35,669 nt of DNA from Clostridia bacterium (GTDB lineage: Bacteria; Bacillota; Clostridia; Christensenellales; Pumilibacteraceae), in NCBI GenBank assembly GCA_017396125.1, contig JAFQMX010000026.1:1-35669 (forward strand), given 5' to 3'. Positions within the stretch are counted from its first letter, which is position 1. Each line of letters begins with the position of its first letter. Shown piece by piece: positions 9,936 through 18,679 of this stretch. Under the pieces are notes generated by a model. It ran no database searches. It was not told the DNA's origin and saw only the letters and a program-made list of their open reading frames with translations. The position numbers were made by a program, and so were the translations under genes.

Positions 9936-12900
9936 ATGAAAAAATTCAAAGTTTTGTTGATTGCTTTGCTCGTAGCCATGATGGCGCTCACTGCATTAGC
10001 ATGCGGTGGCGGTGGAAAACCTACCGTAACCTTTGCGCTTAATGGCGGAACAGTGGTTGATGCTACCGGAAATTCCATTACCAAAGTTGAATTGGTAAAA
10101 GATGAAGATTACGTTCTCCCAACTCCGACCTACGAAGGTTATGAGTTTGAGGGTTGGTATACTTCCAAGGATTTCAGTGGTGATCGCGTAACTACTGTTG
10201 CGGGTGACAAATCTGTTAAGGTTTACGCTAAATGGGCTAAACTTTATGCAATCAACCTCAATCTCAACGGCGGAGAAATCGGGGCTACAGGCCTTATGCT
10301 TAAGGAGGGCGCAAACGTTGCTGCATTTATGCAGAATTACGTTCCTACCAAGGCTGATCATCAGTTTGGACAGTGGAAAATCAACGGAGCGACTCTTACC
10401 AGCAGCTACACCATGCCTGGCGAAGCGATTACCCTTACTGCAGAGTACAAGGTAAAGTACGTAGTAAAATATCTTTTGCAGGATATCGAGGATGAAACCT
10501 CTTATACTGCAGACGAATTTGAACTCGTAGGATATGACTATGCAGGAGCAAGCATTTCTCAGACTGCTTCTACTATTACCGGTTTCGAGGCGATCGAGCA
10601 CGATGGTACTGTTTCCAGTATTGTAGTTAATGCAGATCCTGCGCAAAACGAGCTTAAATTCTACTACAACAGAAACGTTTATAACGTTACCTTCAATATG
10701 GTTTATCCTGACGGAACCAAGGGCAGAAACGAGGTTATGACCGCTAAATACGGTGAAAACATCATTGACCCTACTATGGAGCAGGAAGGATATTACCTCG
10801 CTGGTTGGAGCAGTCAGGAAGGCGTAGATTACGTTCAGTATCAGTCTAGCTTCATCAGCGAAAAACTTGGAAAAGAAATTAAGGCTATTGTTGTTGATGG
10901 CGAAATGAACCTCTATCCAGTATGGAGAAGTGGTCTTACCGATATGTTTGGTAGCGCAGACTTGCTCTTTATTGACGAAGAAAATGAAGGCGTTGTTTAT
11001 ATTTACAGACGCGGAATTTTCTTTGAGGGAACTATTGCAGGCGATACCAACGAATTTACCTTTAGAGATGCTAACGGCGACACTCTCTTTAGAGGTAGAG
11101 TTATCGAAAACAATCAGTTTGCATATAGAAATACTGCAAATGACGGACTTGCTGCTATACAGTATATTCCTGGTCTTGGAACAGCAGGCGTTCAAATCTA
11201 TTTTGATGCATACAACGGATTGACCTATTCCGAGCATCAGCAGGATGGAAGCACCATAGAATCTTATGGTACCTATACCCTCCAGACTGACGAAGAGTAC
11301 TCCAACGATATTTACGTTGTTGTGTTTGATGAAGGTCCTATGGCAGGCAAAACCATTAAGCTTATGCTCGCTAGAAATGATATGGGAACGCTCTTCTTCG
11401 TTGTTTACAACCAGAGACACGTAGACCTCGGTGTCCTCGTTAAGTTTGTTAAATACGAAGGTGGTATTGCACACTACGGTGAAGAATATAACGCTATTAC
11501 CTTGGATGGTTACGGACTTAGAGCTACCTACAACGAGGCAGTTTATGAGTACAGCTATGACGAAGATAGCAATGTTATTACTCTTTATGGTGCTTACGGC
11601 TCTGTAGTTGTTCGCGGCAAGCTCGTAGAATATGAGGTCAATGGCGAAAACGTTTTGGGATATATGGACTATGATCCAATCCTTGATGATACTTATACTC
11701 TTGCTGATGGCAGCAAGCTTGAAATGGATGGTATCGGCGACGCTACCTATAAGCCAAAGGGCGGTACTCCGGTTGCTGGTGATTTCACTTACGGATATTC
11801 CCCAATTGCTACCGGTACCACCGATATCATTATCGATCTTACGGCAAGCAACGGCGACGTTTACAACTTTAGACTTGCTCTTACCGTGGATCAGATGGGT
11901 CAGATTACCGATAAGGTTCTTACCTCGTTGCCTAGCGGATACGTAGAGCTTTATTACGCTCATGACGATATCTTCTTGGTATTGAACGATACCGCTCCTG
12001 GTCGCGCGTCGGTTTACGGTTATTACAACACCGGATTGATGATGTACGTTTATAAGTATTCTTCCGGTACTTATACTACTAGCGATAACGATATGTTCGT
12101 TTATACTGCTACCAATTTCCACAATTCCGATAAGGCAATTACTCTTGAGGACGCTGAAATTAATCCTAAGTTTATAAAGTCCATTAAGTTTATGAAGATC
12201 GAAGGATTCTTCGTAAACCCTGTATTTGCGATCTACTCTTACGTTGATACCGTAAACGAAGAACACGTAGTTGCTGATGGTATCTTTACCAACACTGTAG
12301 ACGACGTAAATTACAAGATGACTCTTGCTCAGGGCGTTGGTATGTACTATATTGCAGACAGCGAGCCTGTATACGTTGTTTATGGAAACTACATGGAAGA
12401 CGTTTACGTTGTTCAGATGCCTAACACCGGTGCACAGGGACTTATAAGACTTTATAAAGAAACCGGCAAGTTTGCATTCCTTGAGTACATTCCATACAAG
12501 GCGTACCTTCTCGAAGAAGATGGTTATCCTAGCGAGACTACCTACATTTACAGCGACGGTGAAGGTAACGCATACTACAGAGAAATAGAAATTGACGAAA
12601 AGACCGGAAAGGAAACTATCGTTAAGGAAGTTAAGGGTAAGTTTGCTGAACAGGGCGTAGCTGGTCAGACCAATATGGGTGACGAGCTTGTGATGTTCAT
12701 CGCAGACGACGCTTCTATGGAATTCAAGTTCTTGATGTTCTCTAGAGGAGATTCCCGCTTCTATGCTCTTTATAATGAAGATATTAACGGAACTTATACC
12801 GGTAAAGACGGCAAGAGCAAGATCAAGATTGACGGTTATCAGTTTGGTATTACCTATACCGACGCTAACGGATATACCTTCGAGGATCTCGTAACTTACG

Positions 12901-15014
12901 CTATCGAATACAACGAGGATGGAACTTTTGTTCTCGTAGTTCAGATAATGGGTCAGCTTCGTTACTTTGACTTTGACGAAAACGGCGCGTTCACTCTCCG
13001 TGGTGCAGAAGAAGGCGTTCACCTCGTTTACAAGAACAACAATCTCCAGGATTACTACGTTGAATTCGACGGATATGGAAAAGCAAAATTATTTAGATTT
13101 ACCGGCGAATACGACGAAAACGATGAAGCAATCAGAGAATATATTGACGAAAACGCTACTTATACTGTTTCCGTTGACGGATTGCTTACCTTGAACTATA
13201 CCGAGAACGCTACTGCTAAGGTTATTGAAGGTGTGTTTGGTTACTTGCAAAGCGGCGCAAGCATGTACAAGATGGTTGTTATTCTCGACAACAGCATCGT
13301 AGGTACTTACGTTGACAGAAATACCAACGAAATTATTGAGCTTGACAACGCTAACAATGCAGTCAAGTACGACGTTACCGGCAATGAGTTGCACGGTAAG
13401 TACGAAATCGTAAGTGACGAATTGCTCTTTGTTGCTATCTCCGATAAAAATGGCGTAATTGACGAGGAAAAATCCGGTCTTTATACTTACGACGCAGAAA
13501 ACTTTACTATTACCGCTCATAGCTTCCGTGCTAGAGCTTACTATTCCGCATCGCTCAGAAACTTCAGATTTACCGCTGCAGGCTTGGTAGTATACGTAGA
13601 CGGTTCTAACGGTTACTACGTAATGGATGGCTCTAATGTCATCTTCTACCGTCGTGCATCCGTAGATACTCCAGACGGCGTAGAGGTTAATGAGTATGGA
13701 TTCTATATCGACGATACGTTTGGTGCGTTCCGTTCGACCAAGGACTACAACGGCGAAACTTATTATGAAGTAGGCGATTACGGTTTGAGAATTGAACGTG
13801 ATAGCGCTACCGAAGATGAGTACCCACTCCCTATTGGTAACGACGTAACCGCTGCTCCTGGAACTATTTCCTTCAGCCCTACCGGAGACGGTAACTTTAC
13901 CGTACAAGTTGCTGTAGGTCTTGGCGGTACTGACTACGCCGGTACTATTACCCGTAAGGAAACCGTAACCGAAGACGGAGTTGAGGTAGAAACCTACATT
14001 TCTCTCGGATACTACAAGCTTTACGTAGAGATTAACTTTGCAGGTGAGAGAAACAGCACCTACACCATCACCAAGGTTGTGTACGACAGAACAGCTTACG
14101 GTGTTGACTATGCGCAAGAATATTTCTACTACTACGTAGGATATATCCCAACTCTTGGTGAAAATACTTGGGGTGAAATCAACGAGAGATTCGAGGTTAA
14201 TGCGGACGGTTCTTACGGAGAGGCTTACATTTCCTTTGAATTCTTTGACGATCAGGAAATGACCGACAGCAAGGGAAATAACCTCAAGGCAGAAAACGTA
14301 ACTGATTTCGTTATGTACACCAATGGAATCTACAAAGTAACCTTTACCGCAGAAGACGGTATCGAGTACGTATTGGGCTTCACTTTGGCAAGTGCAAACG
14401 GAATCGTTGATTACTACAACATCACCTCGTTCTCTTATCTCTTGAGAGCAAAGACCGGCAACGATGAATTCAGCGCAGAAGTTATTATTCAGCCGGAAGA
14501 AGATGCAGGCAAGTACGGCGACGTTGCCTTTATCAAGAATGGTGAAAAGGTAGCGTTTGACTTGTTTGCGTACACCGCGGGCGAAAGGGAAGGTAGCGTT
14601 GCTGCATTCTCCTTCATCAGAGATGAAGATGACGCAAGCAAGATCCTTTCTGGTATATTGTATAACATTTCTTTCACTATCGAAAATAATGTTATTACCA
14701 ATTGGTCTTATACCGAAAGCGCACTTACCGTTTACTACGATACTATGAACGTTTCGTACGTAATGGTTGATGGTGACGGCGTAATTCAGTACGTATGCTT
14801 CGGTGGAGTTATCAAGGCTTACACTCAGGGTAAGAACGTTTACAACGAAGGAACCGATACCTATACCGTTCCTTACAGCGATACTTCCTACATTACCGTT
14901 AAGTTTGTTGAAAATGGTGACGTAACCTATGTAGAGGTTGACACCACTCCTAACGACGGTTCTATCGATTGGGATAAAATCGGCAATGAGGACAATACTC
15001 CTGACGAGAGATAA
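9936..15014 (+). CDS. Giant lipoprotein with Flg_new and MucBP-like repeats
   Basis: The 1692-residue product has a lipoprotein signal peptide ending LACGGGG (Cys at about residue 23). Listeria-Bacteroides (Flg_new) repeats follow, at about residues 30-95 (GYEFEGWYTS ... VYAKW), 100-160 and 250-330 (YYLAGWSS ... LYPVW). A MucBP-like segment (about 165-245) lies between them. The remaining 1350 residues are rich in Tyr, Asp, Gly and Thr and look all-beta. They contain a recurring motif like IxLDGYGxAxY near residues 519, 594, 962, 1041, 1078 and 1133. No LPxTG sorting signal is present, so anchoring is by lipid. AAGGAGA precedes the ATG. It is probably an exported surface protein; its function is not recognised. 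Confidence 0.85.
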   Translation: MKKFKVLLIALLVAMMALTALACGGGGKPTVTFALNGGTVVDATGNSITKVELVKDEDYVLPTPTYEGYEFEGWYTSKDFSGDRVTTVAGDKSVKVYAKWAKLYAINLNLNGGEIGATGLMLKEGANVAAFMQNYVPTKADHQFGQWKINGATLTSSYTMPGEAITLTAEYKVKYVVKYLLQDIEDETSYTADEFELVGYDYAGASISQTASTITGFEAIEHDGTVSSIVVNADPAQNELKFYYNRNVYNVTFNMVYPDGTKGRNEVMTAKYGENIIDPTMEQEGYYLAGWSSQEGVDYVQYQSSFISEKLGKEIKAIVVDGEMNLYPVWRSGLTDMFGSADLLFIDEENEGVVYIYRRGIFFEGTIAGDTNEFTFRDANGDTLFRGRVIENNQFAYRNTANDGLAAIQYIPGLGTAGVQIYFDAYNGLTYSEHQQDGSTIESYGTYTLQTDEEYSNDIYVVVFDEGPMAGKTIKLMLARNDMGTLFFVVYNQRHVDLGVLVKFVKYEGGIAHYGEEYNAITLDGYGLRATYNEAVYEYSYDEDSNVITLYGAYGSVVVRGKLVEYEVNGENVLGYMDYDPILDDTYTLADGSKLEMDGIGDATYKPKGGTPVAGDFTYGYSPIATGTTDIIIDLTASNGDVYNFRLALTVDQMGQITDKVLTSLPSGYVELYYAHDDIFLVLNDTAPGRASVYGYYNTGLMMYVYKYSSGTYTTSDNDMFVYTATNFHNSDKAITLEDAEINPKFIKSIKFMKIEGFFVNPVFAIYSYVDTVNEEHVVADGIFTNTVDDVNYKMTLAQGVGMYYIADSEPVYVVYGNYMEDVYVVQMPNTGAQGLIRLYKETGKFAFLEYIPYKAYLLEEDGYPSETTYIYSDGEGNAYYREIEIDEKTGKETIVKEVKGKFAEQGVAGQTNMGDELVMFIADDASMEFKFLMFSRGDSRFYALYNEDINGTYTGKDGKSKIKIDGYQFGITYTDANGYTFEDLVTYAIEYNEDGTFVLVVQIMGQLRYFDFDENGAFTLRGAEEGVHLVYKNNNLQDYYVEFDGYGKAKLFRFTGEYDENDEAIREYIDENATYTVSVDGLLTLNYTENATAKVIEGVFGYLQSGASMYKMVVILDNSIVGTYVDRNTNEIIELDNANNAVKYDVTGNELHGKYEIVSDELLFVAISDKNGVIDEEKSGLYTYDAENFTITAHSFRARAYYSASLRNFRFTAAGLVVYVDGSNGYYVMDGSNVIFYRRASVDTPDGVEVNEYGFYIDDTFGAFRSTKDYNGETYYEVGDYGLRIERDSATEDEYPLPIGNDVTAAPGTISFSPTGDGNFTVQVAVGLGGTDYAGTITRKETVTEDGVEVETYISLGYYKLYVEINFAGERNSTYTITKVVYDRTAYGVDYAQEYFYYYVGYIPTLGENTWGEINERFEVNADGSYGEAYISFEFFDDQEMTDSKGNNLKAENVTDFVMYTNGIYKVTFTAEDGIEYVLGFTLASANGIVDYYNITSFSYLLRAKTGNDEFSAEVIIQPEEDAGKYGDVAFIKNGEKVAFDLFAYTAGEREGSVAAFSFIRDEDDASKILSGILYNISFTIENNVITNWSYTESALTVYYDTMNVSYVMVDGDGVIQYVCFGGVIKAYTQGKNVYNEGTDTYTVPYSDTSYITVKFVENGDVTYVEVDTTPNDGSIDWDKIGNEDNTPDER

Positions 15015-15054
15015 TCGCTCCTGACCAACTTTGGTCAAACTAAATAAAAGACAC

Positions 15055-15089
15055 ACCCCGTTGATTGATTTCAGCGGGGTTGTTTTTTT
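15055..15089 (+). terminator. Intrinsic terminator of the giant lipoprotein gene
   Basis: A 10-bp stem (ACCCCGTTGA with TCAGCGGGGT, one G-T pair) with a TTGATT loop is followed by TGTTTTTTT. It ends the left-hand + strand block, 40 bases after the lipoprotein stop codon. Confidence 0.92.
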
Positions 15090-15218
15090 GGTCTTCGACC
15101 CTTTAGCAGTAACGCTCGGGACTAGTGGGGAGGCGAAAATTGCCATGGTCAACTCTGTAGGGGGCGAGCAAAGGTAGCACGCTAAACAGCCACGATTATC
15201 AAACGACCTAGGGAAACC

Positions 15219-15243
15219 TGTAGGGGCAACTTTGCCCCGCCCG
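15219..15243 (+). repeat. Palindromic repeat, copy 1
   Basis: TGTAGGGGCAAC followed by TTTGCCCCGCCCG. The core GGGGCAA-CT-TTGCCCC is a 7-bp perfect palindrome. The same core flanked by the reverse complement of the left arm (CCCCTAC) occurs about 137 bp downstream, so the pair is inverted. Confidence 0.7.
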
Positions 15244-15355
15244 AAAAAAAGGAAACCTAAACATAACGGAAAAGATCCTTCAGTGCGTTCAGAATGACGA
15301 TACCAATCTTTGTCGCCCGCAATGCAAACAGCATTGTCTACAGCAAATACGTCAC

Positions 15356-15379
15356 GAGCGGGGCAACTTTGCCCCTACA
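15356..15379 (-). repeat. Palindromic repeat, copy 2 (inverted)
   Basis: GAGCGGGGCAAC followed by TTTGCCCCTACA. Read on the minus strand it gives TGTAGGGGCAA...TTGCCCCGCTC, matching copy 1 except for the two central bases and the distal end. The pair brackets about 110 bp, as a small non-autonomous element or dispersed repeat might. Confidence 0.65.
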
Positions 15380-15481
15380 AACTTTTTCTAGAACTTCGTC
15401 CCGTTTTCTGTCACTCTCGCGGGTGAAAAAGTAAAAAAATCAAAAAACAGTTAGAACTTTTGCAAAACGGGGCAAAAACAG

Positions 15482-15510
15482 TTGCATAAATCAAAAATTT
15501 ATTATATAAT
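15482..15510 (+). promoter_or_regulatory. Promoter of tRNA-Thr
   Basis: TTGCAT (15482-15487), a 17-bp spacer and a perfect TATAAT (15505-15510) lie 20 bp before the tRNA. The expected transcription start is near 15517. Confidence 0.75.
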
Positions 15511-15530
15511 AGTTTTCGCACGTGAGGTGT

Positions 15531-15606
<76 letters not shown>

Positions 15607-15609
15607 TTA

Positions 15610-15638
15610 AAAAGACTTGAGATAATCAAGTCTTTTTT
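15610..15638 (+). terminator. Terminator of tRNA-Thr
   Basis: AAAAGACTTGA and TCAAGTCTTTT form an 11-bp stem around a GATAA loop, ending in a T-tract, directly after the CCA end of the tRNA. Confidence 0.9.
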
Positions 15639-15724
15639 GCTATCACAGGTTTTCCCAAGCGCATGGGCTAGCAAAAGGCGAACATTTCGTTTAACAACTT
15701 GCATTTTGGAAAAACTTGGAATAA

Positions 15725-15756
15725 TTAACAAAAAGTTAACGAAGTCCTCGTATAAT
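15725..15756 (+). promoter_or_regulatory. htpG promoter with PhoP-like TTAACA direct repeat
   Basis: TTAACA (15725-15730), AAAAG, TTAACG (15736-15741), nine bases, then TATAAT (15751-15756). There is no -35 hexamer at the normal 17-bp distance. The two half-sites, 11 bp apart, sit where an OmpR/PhoB-type activator binds. The same spacing occurs before the response-regulator gene at 25467-25498. A further isolated TTAACA lies at 15691-15696. Confidence 0.6.
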
Positions 15757-15790
15757 TTACAAAAACTTGTTATGAATCAGGAGAGCAGTA

Positions 15791-17629
15791 ATGAAAAAAT
15801 TTAAAGCAGAGTCAGTCAGACTTTTGGAATTAATGGTCAATTCTATCTACACAAACAAAGAGATTTTTTTGCGTGAGCTTATTTCCAACGCCAGCGACGC
15901 TATCGACAAGAGGCATTTTGCTTCCCTTACCGACGCATCGTTAAGCGCAGACTACGAAATCAAAATTACCACGGACAAGGACAACCGTTTGCTCGTTATC
16001 GAGGACAACGGTATCGGTATGAATGAGCAGGAGCTAGAGAGTAATCTCGGCACTATTGCTTCGTCAGGAACGTTTAAGTTTAAGTCTGAAAACAAGTCCG
16101 AAGAACCGCTTATCGGTCAGTTTGGCGTGGGATTTTATTCCGCGTTCATGGTTGCCGACGAGGTTAGCGTGCTCAGTCGCAAGGTGGGCGAGAGCACTGC
16201 TTACAAGTGGACCTGCTCCAGCCTTGAGGGCTACGAAATTGCCGAGGCGGACAAGGACAGCGCGGGCACTGTAATCACGCTAAAGCTCAAAGCTGACGAC
16301 GAGGATTGCAGATACTCGGATTTTCTTGAGGACTGGTTTATAGAGTCCTTGGTGCGCAAATATTCGGACTACATTCGTTATCCAATACGCGCCGAAATCG
16401 AGGACTCGGTCAAGAACGAGGCGGGCGAGTACGAAGTAAAAAAGGTTTGGCGCACGCTCAACAGCCGCACGCCTATCTGGAAAAAGCCGAAAGAAGAAAT
16501 CAAAGAGGCTGCAGAGGAGTTTTATCGCTCCAAATTCTACGATTTTACTCCGCCCAAAAAGATAATGTCCTTTAAGCTCGAGGGAACGGTTAGTTTTCAC
16601 GCGTTGCTTTTCGTGCCGTCGTCGTTGCCGTTCAATTATTACACCAACGAGTACAAGCGCGGAGTGCAATTATACAGCGGCGGAGTTATGATTATGGAAA
16701 ACTGCGCCGAACTTTTGCCCGAATATTTAGGATTTATTAAGGGCGTGGTGGACAGCGAGGACGTTTCGCTCAACATTTCGCGCGAGATGCTCCAAAAGGA
16801 CCGTCAACTAAAGGCTATTGCGACCGCTCTCGAAAAGAAAATCGTTGCCGAATTCAAAAAATGGCAGACCGAGGACAGACAGTCGTACGACGAATTTTTC
16901 ACTACCTTTGGTTCAGGCATCAAATACGGCGTTTACGGCAACTTTGGCGAGAAAAAGGAACTGCTAAAGGATTTGCTCGAGTTTTATCTCGACGGCAAGC
17001 TTATGACGCTCAAGGAGTGCGCGGCGGCTGTGGGCGAGCAGGAAGAAATTTATTACGCCTGCGGTAGCGACGTGGAGAGTATTCAGGCACTCCCTAAGGT
17101 AAAAATGCTCAATTCCGAGGGCAAAAAGGTGCTTCTTCTTACTGACAAGGTGGACGAGTTCGTTATCAAGACGCTGGGCGAGTACGAGGGCAAAAAGTTT
17201 AAGTCCGTTTCTGCCAGCGATTTCAACACCGAAAAGAGTGAGGAAATCAAAAAGGCGGGCGAGGACAACAAGGAGATTTTTGATGCCGTTTTGACCGCGC
17301 TCGACGGCTGTGTCGAAAAGGTCGTTGCGGCGGATTTGGGCGAGGGCTCGGCAGCGCTTACGGCAGAGGGCGAGGTTTCGCTGGAGATGGAAAAGGTGCT
17401 GTCCGCGATCAACCGCGACAAAGCGCCTAAGGCAAAAAAGGTGCTGCAAATCAACCCGTCCGGCAAGGCTTTTTGCGTAATAAAGGACTTGTTTGCATCT
17501 GACAAACAGGCTTTTGATAGCGCGGTGCTTGCACTTTACTATCAGGCGGCGGTATTGGAGGGGCTTTCTATCGACAAGCCGGAAAAGTTTGCCTCCGCCA
17601 TCGAAACCCTTATCAGCAAAATGGGCTAA
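15791..17629 (+). CDS. htpG: Chaperone HtpG (bacterial Hsp90)
   Basis: HtpG is the cytosolic ATP-dependent Hsp90 chaperone. The 612-residue length fits the family. The N-terminal GHKL ATPase domain shows the family signature YTNKEIFLRELISNASDA (about residues 20-37), DNGIGMNEQEL and GQFGVGFYSAFMV. The middle domain has the conserved stretch DSEDVSLNISREMLQKD (about 320-336), and the C-terminal dimerisation region is present. AGGAG lies 7 bp before the ATG. It stands alone, with a weak terminator-like hairpin after it. The promoter carries a two-component-type direct repeat and no visible CIRCE-type inverted repeat, so control by the response regulator encoded near 25 kb is possible (inference). 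Confidence 0.97.
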   Translation: MKKFKAESVRLLELMVNSIYTNKEIFLRELISNASDAIDKRHFASLTDASLSADYEIKITTDKDNRLLVIEDNGIGMNEQELESNLGTIASSGTFKFKSENKSEEPLIGQFGVGFYSAFMVADEVSVLSRKVGESTAYKWTCSSLEGYEIAEADKDSAGTVITLKLKADDEDCRYSDFLEDWFIESLVRKYSDYIRYPIRAEIEDSVKNEAGEYEVKKVWRTLNSRTPIWKKPKEEIKEAAEEFYRSKFYDFTPPKKIMSFKLEGTVSFHALLFVPSSLPFNYYTNEYKRGVQLYSGGVMIMENCAELLPEYLGFIKGVVDSEDVSLNISREMLQKDRQLKAIATALEKKIVAEFKKWQTEDRQSYDEFFTTFGSGIKYGVYGNFGEKKELLKDLLEFYLDGKLMTLKECAAAVGEQEEIYYACGSDVESIQALPKVKMLNSEGKKVLLLTDKVDEFVIKTLGEYEGKKFKSVSASDFNTEKSEEIKKAGEDNKEIFDAVLTALDGCVEKVVAADLGEGSAALTAEGEVSLEMEKVLSAINRDKAPKAKKVLQINPSGKAFCVIKDLFASDKQAFDSAVLALYYQAAVLEGLSIDKPEKFASAIETLISKMG

Positions 17630-17720
17630 ACGTTTCTTAGCCTTTGCGTGCATTAAGTGGCTAAATTTGCTACGTATCCGCGATTCAATGCCTAAAAATA
17701 AAAAACCGAAAAAATAACGT

Positions 17721-17754
17721 AAACACCGCTCGTTTAGTGGGCGGTGTTTGTTAT
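17721..17754 (+). terminator. Probable terminator of htpG
   Basis: AAACACCGC (17721-17729) and GCGGTGTTT (17741-17749) form a 9-bp stem about 90 bases after the htpG stop. The tail GTTATT is poor in T, so termination may be partial. Confidence 0.6.
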
Positions 17755-17765
17755 TAAGCAAATGC

Positions 17766-17794
17766 TGGATTAATATAGAAATATATGCTATAAT
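17766..17794 (+). promoter_or_regulatory. Extended -10 promoter of the AT-rich membrane protein gene
   Basis: TGCTATAAT (17786-17794) is a perfect extended -10 element. The -35 region (TGGATT, 17766-17771) is weak. The expected transcription start, near 17801, lies after the upstream ATG at 17797. This excludes that ATG and supports translation from 17827. Confidence 0.6.
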
Positions 17795-17826
17795 GTATGC
17801 CTAACTACAAAAGAGGAGAAAAGGTT

Positions 17827-18594
17827 ATGTTTGCGGGAAACATTAAGGCTGTAGGAAATAAAATGTGGAAAGATATATGCAAGATATGGTTTATAACAAA
17901 TATTATTGCATATAGTATACTTTTGGTTATGAATGTTCTTTTGGGTATTGACAAAAGGGAAAGTATAATGCATTTGATATGCTATGGGGTGTTATTTGTG
18001 GGAACAGCTATAATGCTCATTTTGTTTTTAACAAAGACAAAACGAAAAAGTGGCAAATTTGTTAGGGTGCTGAGAATAGTCGACTATGTTGCGCATACAG
18101 TAATTATTGTTTTTAGTATCACGGATATTTTGAAATATGGCACTAACGACCTAAATAAAATAGTTGTTATAATAAACATTTTGTTTCTACTTGTAAAGAT
18201 AGTTGTTGAGATAATTAAATTTTTCGCTGAAAGTTACGCAAAGCTTTTATGGTCTGCATTAAATGAAGATTTTAAAATAATAGGTAAATTAGAAAAAATT
18301 AGTGAAGTAAAAGGGAACTTTTTTGAGATGCTAGATGCACCATTGGAATTTTTTGCTAATAAAATACAAGGAAAAGAAAAGGAGAGCACCCCTCAACAGG
18401 AAACATTAAAAGAGTTAAGAGAAGAATTTGAGGAAGATTTAAAAGAAAAAAAGATTTTGAAAAAAGAGAAGAAAAAGCAAAAAAAAGAAGATCATAAAAA
18501 GAGAAGTGCCGAGCGCGCGGAAGAACAAAAGAAAGAAATTTGCGAACATTGGAAAGTTATTAAAAGTAACTTTTTTAAAAAGAAAAACAAATAA
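17827..18594 (+). CDS. Membrane protein of unknown function with charged C-terminal tail
   Basis: I do not recognise this 255-residue protein. Hydrophobic segments suggest four membrane helices in two hairpins (about residues 20-40, 45-68, 88-105 and 112-135). A soluble part follows, then a very Lys/Glu-rich, probably coiled-coil tail (about 185-245). The start is set by AGGAG 8 bp before the ATG at 17827; the ATG 30 bp upstream would precede the predicted mRNA start. Base composition is clearly more AT-rich than htpG and the mazG operon, with many AAA, ATA and TTA codons. This may indicate transfer or weak codon selection. It is a single-gene unit ended by a bidirectional terminator. Confidence 0.7.
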   Translation: MFAGNIKAVGNKMWKDICKIWFITNIIAYSILLVMNVLLGIDKRESIMHLICYGVLFVGTAIMLILFLTKTKRKSGKFVRVLRIVDYVAHTVIIVFSITDILKYGTNDLNKIVVIINILFLLVKIVVEIIKFFAESYAKLLWSALNEDFKIIGKLEKISEVKGNFFEMLDAPLEFFANKIQGKEKESTPQQETLKELREEFEEDLKEKKILKKEKKKQKKEDHKKRSAERAEEQKKEICEHWKVIKSNFFKKKNK

Positions 18595-18600
18595 AAACAA

Positions 18601-18630
18601 AAAACGCTTTCGGTGGTCGAAGGCGTTTTT
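18601..18630. terminator. Bidirectional terminator between convergent genes
   Basis: AAAACGC-TTTCG and CGAAG-GCGTTTT form a 12-bp stem (one G-T pair) around GTGGT. T-tracts are present on both strands. It serves the membrane protein gene on + and the exonuclease operon on the minus strand. Confidence 0.88.
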
Positions 18631-18679
18631 GTTATGTAATTGAAAAAAATTGTAAAAATTTATTGGGTGCAGTGGAAAA

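Larger units (their letters stand above)
15090..15480. other. Intergenic stretch with repeat-like palindromes and no gene
   Basis: No credible coding frame is present. The stretch contains two inverted copies of a GGGGCAACTTTGCCCC element. Between them are a segment reading GATCCTTCAGTGCGTTCAGA (15274-15293) and a CAATGC-AAACA-GCATTG hairpin (15320-15336). A related GTAGGGGGCGAGC sequence lies at about 15159-15171. It looks like an accumulation of small dispersed non-coding repeats. Confidence 0.6.

Noticed and set aside
9996-15152. Long minus-strand open frames (about 1000 and 690 codons) opposite the giant lipoprotein gene
   Set aside because: The plus-strand frame has a signal peptide, repeats, a promoter and a ribosome binding site. 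The minus frames are rich in Val, Ile, Asn and Ser without domains and result from the sense gene avoiding codons whose complements are stops.
17797-17826. Upstream ATG for the AT-rich membrane protein gene
   Set aside because: It lies directly at the -10 box, before the expected transcription start, and has no ribosome binding site, unlike the ATG at 17827.
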